NCBI GenBank assembly: GCA_016844365.1 | Contig: JAENIT010000184.1 | Span: 1 to 7,688 of the forward strand | From: Dehalococcoidia bacterium | GTDB lineage: Bacteria; Chloroflexota; Dehalococcoidia; SHYD01; SHYC01 | Direction: 5' to 3' | DNA: 7,688 nucleotides | Shown: piece by piece, positions 5,888-7,688 of the stretch | Numbering within the stretch: the first letter of the stretch is position 1 | Layout: each line of letters starts with the position of its first letter | The notes under the pieces: generated by a model | Told to the model about the DNA's origin: nothing | Database searches by the model: none | Seen by the model: the letters and a program-made list of their open reading frames with translations, nothing else | Translations under genes and position numbers: made by a program

Positions 5888-6013
5888 ATGACGAGGGAGT
5901 TCGGACAAAGTATCAATACCCTGGACAAATCGGTGGCCAGCATACGGGCAGCGTCTCCTGTCTTGAGCCACGTCGAAGGGCGTTGCCGAGGCTGCTACTA
6001 TTACTTTACCTAA
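5888..6013 (+). CDS. Candidate leader peptide with Tyr-Tyr-Tyr-Phe codon run
   Basis: This small ORF of 41 codons (ATG 5888, TAA 6011-6013) ends Gly-Cys-Tyr-Tyr-Tyr-Phe-Thr-stop; the codons TAC TAT TAC TTT occupy 5996-6007. It lies 147 bases before the DAHP synthase gene, and its stop codon overlaps the left arm of the hairpin at 6012-6048. A run of codons for pathway end-products just before a stop, then hairpins, is the hallmark of ribosome-mediated attenuation (as in trp and phe leaders). The stretch before the 5888 ATG has only a weak Shine-Dalgarno (AAAGTGG). A shorter peptide from GTG 5933 or TTG 5963 in the same frame is possible. The middle of the ORF comes from a degenerate repeat fragment. 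No clean promoter hexamers stand out in the AT-rich stretch 5728-5887, which holds no other gene. Confidence 0.65.
   Translation: MTREFGQSINTLDKSVASIRAASPVLSHVEGRCRGCYYYFT
5948..5995 (+). repeat. Degenerate fragment of the intergenic repeat, forming a leader hairpin
   Basis: TCTCCTGTCTTGAGCCACGT continuing into CGAAGGG (about 5954-5980) resembles the reverse complement of the repeat core (CCTGTCCTGAGCCTGTCGAA). The flanks pair: GCAGC (5948-5952) with GCTGC (5991-5995), and CTC (5955-5957) with GAG (5988-5990), around a 2-base bulge. The stem ends exactly one base before the first Tyr codon. Confidence 0.5.
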
Positions 6014-6048
6014 GGGTATCCTATCCCCTTAATGGGCAGGATACCCTT
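6012..6048 (+). promoter_or_regulatory. Leader hairpin beginning at the leader-peptide stop codon
   Basis: AAGGGTATCC (6012-6021) and GGATACCCTT (6039-6048) form a perfect 10-bp stem with a 17-base loop, followed by TTTC (6047-6050). Its left arm has competing partners: ATACCCT (5916-5922, 7 bp with 6013-6019) inside the leader ORF, and CCCTTA (6026-6031, 6 bp with TAAGGG 6011-6016). Mutually exclusive pairings of this sort are what an attenuator needs. A ribosome at the stop codon would cover the left arm. Confidence 0.6.
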
Positions 6049-6052
6049 TCTG

Positions 6053-6077
6053 ATCGGGGCAAGAGCGCCCCGATTTC
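6053..6077 (+). terminator. Terminator-like hairpin in the DAHP synthase leader (attenuator)
   Basis: ATCGGGGC (6053-6060) pairs with GCCCCGAT (6067-6074) around loop AAGAGC, followed by TTTCTGTT. A GC-rich 8-bp stem with a short, imperfect T-run lies inside the leader of the DAHP synthase gene, 84 bases before its start. Terminating here would prevent expression of that gene, consistent with attenuation. The T-run is weaker than in E. coli-type terminators. Confidence 0.55.
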
Positions 6078-6148
6078 TGTTATCTAGCGCAGTGGATGAT
6101 TATCCTGGTTTCATAGCTGACAAGATTTTAGAAAAGTACGCACATCCT

Positions 6149-6155
6149 AGGAGGG
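6149..6155 (+). promoter_or_regulatory. Ribosome binding site deciding the DAHP synthase start
   Basis: AGGAGGG lies 5 bases before ATG 6161. The frame is open further upstream to ATG 6032, but that start lies inside the leader hairpin, has no such site, and would add 43 residues with no family counterpart. Confidence 0.9.
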
Positions 6156-6160
6156 ATACA

Positions 6161-7255
6161 ATGCAAACTCGTGACCTTCATGTCGAACAAATCCGCCCCC
6201 TCATACCTCCCGCGATTCTCCTGGAAGAGCTTCCCTTGAGCAGCGAGGGTTCCATTAGAGTCGCCAAGGGCCGGGAGACCCTCGCCAGAATTCTGAAAGG
6301 CGAGGACGATCGGCTCCTGGCAGTGGTAGGACCCTGCTCCATCCATGACACCGCTGCAGCCATCGATTACGCTCGGCGGCTCAAGGTGGTGGCCGATGAG
6401 CTGGCAGAAGACCTGTACGCGGTCATGCGGGTCTATTTTGAGAAGCCCAGGACCACAGTGGGCTGGAAAGGTCTCATCAACGACCCCCACCTTGATGGGA
6501 CCTACTCCCTTAACGAGGGATTGCACCTGGCCCGACGGTTGCTCCTGGATATATTGGAGATCGGCCTCCCCACTGGATGTGAGTTCCTGGACCCAATTTC
6601 GCCCCAGTTCCTCGCAGACATCATAGCCTGGGGCTGTGTAGGAGCTCGCACCACGGAGAGCCAGACCCACCGAGAGTTAGCCTCTGGCCTCTCCATGCCC
6701 GTGGGCTTCAAGAATGGGACTCACGGCGGCGTCCAGATCGCCATCGACGCCGTGATGGCTGCCGGTTACCCTCACAGCTTTTTCGGGGTGACGGAGCAGG
6801 GTCTGGCGGCCATCGTAACCACCAAGGGCAACCAGGACTGCCACATAATCCTTCGGGGCGGCAACGACGGCCCCAACTACGACGAGGCCAGCGTTGAGAG
6901 GACATTGGCCGCCCTCCAGTCCGCGAAATTAACGCCTCGGGTGATGGTGGATTGTAGCCACGGTAACAGCAACAAAGACTTCCGGCGCCAGCCCCAGGCG
7001 GCCACAGAGCTGGCCCGCCAGATAGCCCAGGGCGAGAGGGGCATCATCGGCGTGATGATGGAGAGCTTCCTGGTCGACGGCCGTCAGGACCTGGTGGACA
7101 AGGCGAAGCTGGTATACGGCCAGAGCATCACCGATGCCTGCATGGGCTGGGACATGACAGTGCCGGTCCTACACGAACTGGCCGAGGCAGTGCGGGCGCG
7201 AAGGTCTAAGCTAGGGGCAACCGTTAAAGGTGGCGTTCCGGCCGCTTCTTCCTAG
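6161..7255 (+). CDS. aroG: 3-deoxy-D-arabino-heptulosonate 7-phosphate synthase, type I-alpha (AroF/G/H class)
   Basis: DAHP synthase condenses PEP and erythrose 4-phosphate, the first step of the shikimate pathway. From ATG 6161 it has 364 residues. Motifs are VVGPCSIHD (C59), VYFEKPRTTVGWKGLINDPH, GARTTESQTHRELASGLSMP, VGFKNGT, HIILRGG, VDCSHGNSNKDFRRQ (H267), IIGVMMES (E301) and YGQSITDACMGWD (D325). C59/H267/E301/D325 correspond to the metal ligands C61/H268/E302/D326 of E. coli AroG. The N-terminal extension with the IRPLIPPAILLEELP block, used for aromatic feedback binding in E. coli, is present, so allosteric control by Phe or Tyr is plausible but unproven. The symbol aroG is by sequence likeness; aroF would be equally fair. 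It is preceded by a Tyr/Phe leader and attenuator-like hairpins, suggesting a second layer of control by charged tRNA supply. Confidence 0.95.
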   Translation: MQTRDLHVEQIRPLIPPAILLEELPLSSEGSIRVAKGRETLARILKGEDDRLLAVVGPCSIHDTAAAIDYARRLKVVADELAEDLYAVMRVYFEKPRTTVGWKGLINDPHLDGTYSLNEGLHLARRLLLDILEIGLPTGCEFLDPISPQFLADIIAWGCVGARTTESQTHRELASGLSMPVGFKNGTHGGVQIAIDAVMAAGYPHSFFGVTEQGLAAIVTTKGNQDCHIILRGGNDGPNYDEASVERTLAALQSAKLTPRVMVDCSHGNSNKDFRRQPQAATELARQIAQGERGIIGVMMESFLVDGRQDLVDKAKLVYGQSITDACMGWDMTVPVLHELAEAVRARRSKLGATVKGGVPAASS

Positions 7256-7287
7256 GAGCGGGCACTGGTAACTAAGAAGGCTAGTAT

Positions 7288-7345
7288 GTAGGGGCAGGGG
7301 CAGGTGCCTGTCCTGAGCTTGTCTAAGGATGAAACCTGCCCCTAC
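7288..7345. repeat. Inverted-repeat intergenic element, copy C (inverted)
   Basis: GTAGGGGCAG (7288-7297) pairs with CTGCCCCTAC (7336-7345). The core CCTGTCCTGAGCTTGTCTAA is the reverse complement of the copy A core with a few changes, so this copy is in the opposite orientation. The left arm has an internal GGGGCAG duplication. It lies just after the DAHP synthase gene. Confidence 0.85.
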
Positions 7346-7355
7346 GAATGTTGTC

Positions 7356-7393
7356 GGCGTCTATGCCCCAGGATTCACCCTGGGGCGTACGCC
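7356..7393. terminator. Strong hairpin between convergent genes (possible bidirectional terminator)
   Basis: GCCCCAGG (7365-7372) pairs with CCTGGGGC (7379-7386) around ATTCAC; the stem extends to TAT/GTA (7362-7364 with 7387-7389, one wobble). An alternative outer pairing joins GGCGT (7356-7360) to ACGCC (7389-7393). A perfect 14-base palindrome, GGGGCGTACGCCCC (7382-7395), overlaps it. It sits between the plus-strand DAHP synthase gene and the minus-strand kelch gene. No T-run is present on either side, so termination is inferred from position only. Confidence 0.4.
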
Positions 7394-7417
7394 CCCTAAA
7401 GGCTACGGCCGCAGTGG

Positions 7418-7688
7418 TTACCGTGTAATTGTGCGGGGAGGCTTCGGGGGCTTCGGTGTTGGCCGTGGACGTGCAATCCCTTTCACTGTGGCGATGTCCA
7501 CCACGTTGCTGAACCCAGTGGCGCCAAAGCCCCCGGCGAAGATGGCCTTGCTCCCCACGGTAGTTGCCGCCAAGGTATATCGGCCCTGGGAAAGGGTAGC
7601 AGTACTCCATGCCCCTGTGGTAGAGTCGTAGATGTCCCCCACATTGCTCAACCCAGCAACGCCATCCCCCCCAGCGAAGAGGGCCTTG
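7418..7688 (-). CDS. Kelch-repeat protein, C-terminal end (5' end outside window)
   Basis: On the minus strand the frame enters from the right edge and stops at TAA 7418-7420, giving 89 visible residues. Two kelch units are seen with a 46-residue period: KALFAGGDGVAGLSNVGDIY, then DSTTGAWSTATLSQGRYTLA, then KAIFAGGFGATGFSNVVDI. The GG doublet followed by spaced Y and W residues is the kelch beta-propeller blade signature. Such proteins are usually extracytoplasmic or scaffold proteins in bacteria; no specific function can be given. The last blade stops after NVVDI and gives way to a short basic, proline-rich tail (RPRPTPKPPKPPRTITR). DNA of the two units is nearly repeated at 138-base spacing. 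The TTG at 7651 that would give a shorter start is internal. Confidence 0.8.
   Translation of the reverse strand, partial: KALFAGGDGVAGLSNVGDIYDSTTGAWSTATLSQGRYTLAATTVGSKAIFAGGFGATGFSNVVDIATVKGIARPRPTPKPPKPPRTITR

Noticed and set aside
5880..6010. T-box riboswitch upstream of the DAHP synthase gene
   Set aside because: No AGGGTGGnACCGCG-like T-box sequence or specifier-loop layout was found; the aromatic-codon leader explains the region better.
6032..6160. N-terminal extension of DAHP synthase from ATG 6032
   Set aside because: It overlaps two leader hairpins, lacks a ribosome site and family similarity, while ATG 6161 has AGGAGGG at 5 bases.
7329..7631. 100-codon plus-strand frame at the right end
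   Set aside because: It is antisense to the kelch repeats, and its Gly-rich stretch is the complement of the proline-rich tail.

Overview
The window is 7,688 bases of a moderately GC-rich bacterial chromosome, probably from a metagenome. It suggests Chloroflexota (Dehalococcoidia-like or a neighbouring lineage). The reasons are the short intergenic inverted repeats carrying CCTTCGACAGGCTCAGGACAGG, frequent GTG/TTG starts, a DUF951 gene, and a bifunctional-nuclease gene beside a WecA/TagO-like gene. This assignment rests on family memory only and is low to moderate in confidence.

Layout, left to right. (1) The 3' end of murI overlaps pyrF by the four bases ATGA. (2) A 75-residue glutaredoxin-like gene follows. 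It carries an in-frame UGA exactly where the first active-site cysteine belongs (U-P-T-S), with a hairpin at bacterial SECIS distance just downstream; it is best read as a selenoprotein that ordinary gene calling misses. (3) A DUF951 gene lies between two same-orientation copies of an inverted-repeat element. (4) pgeF/yfiH follows, with its C-terminal end broken by a small deletion and frameshift. (5) A near-consensus promoter precedes a DUF151 bifunctional-nuclease gene, and then a WecA/TagO-like polyprenyl-phosphate HexNAc-1-phosphate transferase gene. (6) An aromatic amino acid group follows: trpA (internal deletion plus frameshift, no trpB beside it), aroH-type chorismate mutase, and a type I-alpha DAHP synthase. 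The 433-base gap before the DAHP synthase holds a leader ORF ending in Tyr-Tyr-Tyr-Phe-Thr-stop, then two hairpins, the second terminator-like. This looks like a ribosome-mediated Tyr/Phe attenuator. (7) A third, inverted copy of the repeat and a strong hairpin separate the DAHP synthase gene from a convergent minus-strand kelch-repeat gene that runs off the right edge.

How the genes fit together: DAHP synthase makes the first committed shikimate intermediate, chorismate mutase diverts chorismate to prephenate (Phe/Tyr), and TrpA acts in the Trp branch. A Tyr/Phe-sensing leader on the DAHP synthase gene would match entry into the pathway to demand for its products. The rest are cell-envelope precursor genes (murI, wecA-like), pyrimidine synthesis (pyrF) and housekeeping families. 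The two most notable items, the UGA-containing glutaredoxin and the YYYF leader, are both small genes absent from a conventional list of long open reading frames.
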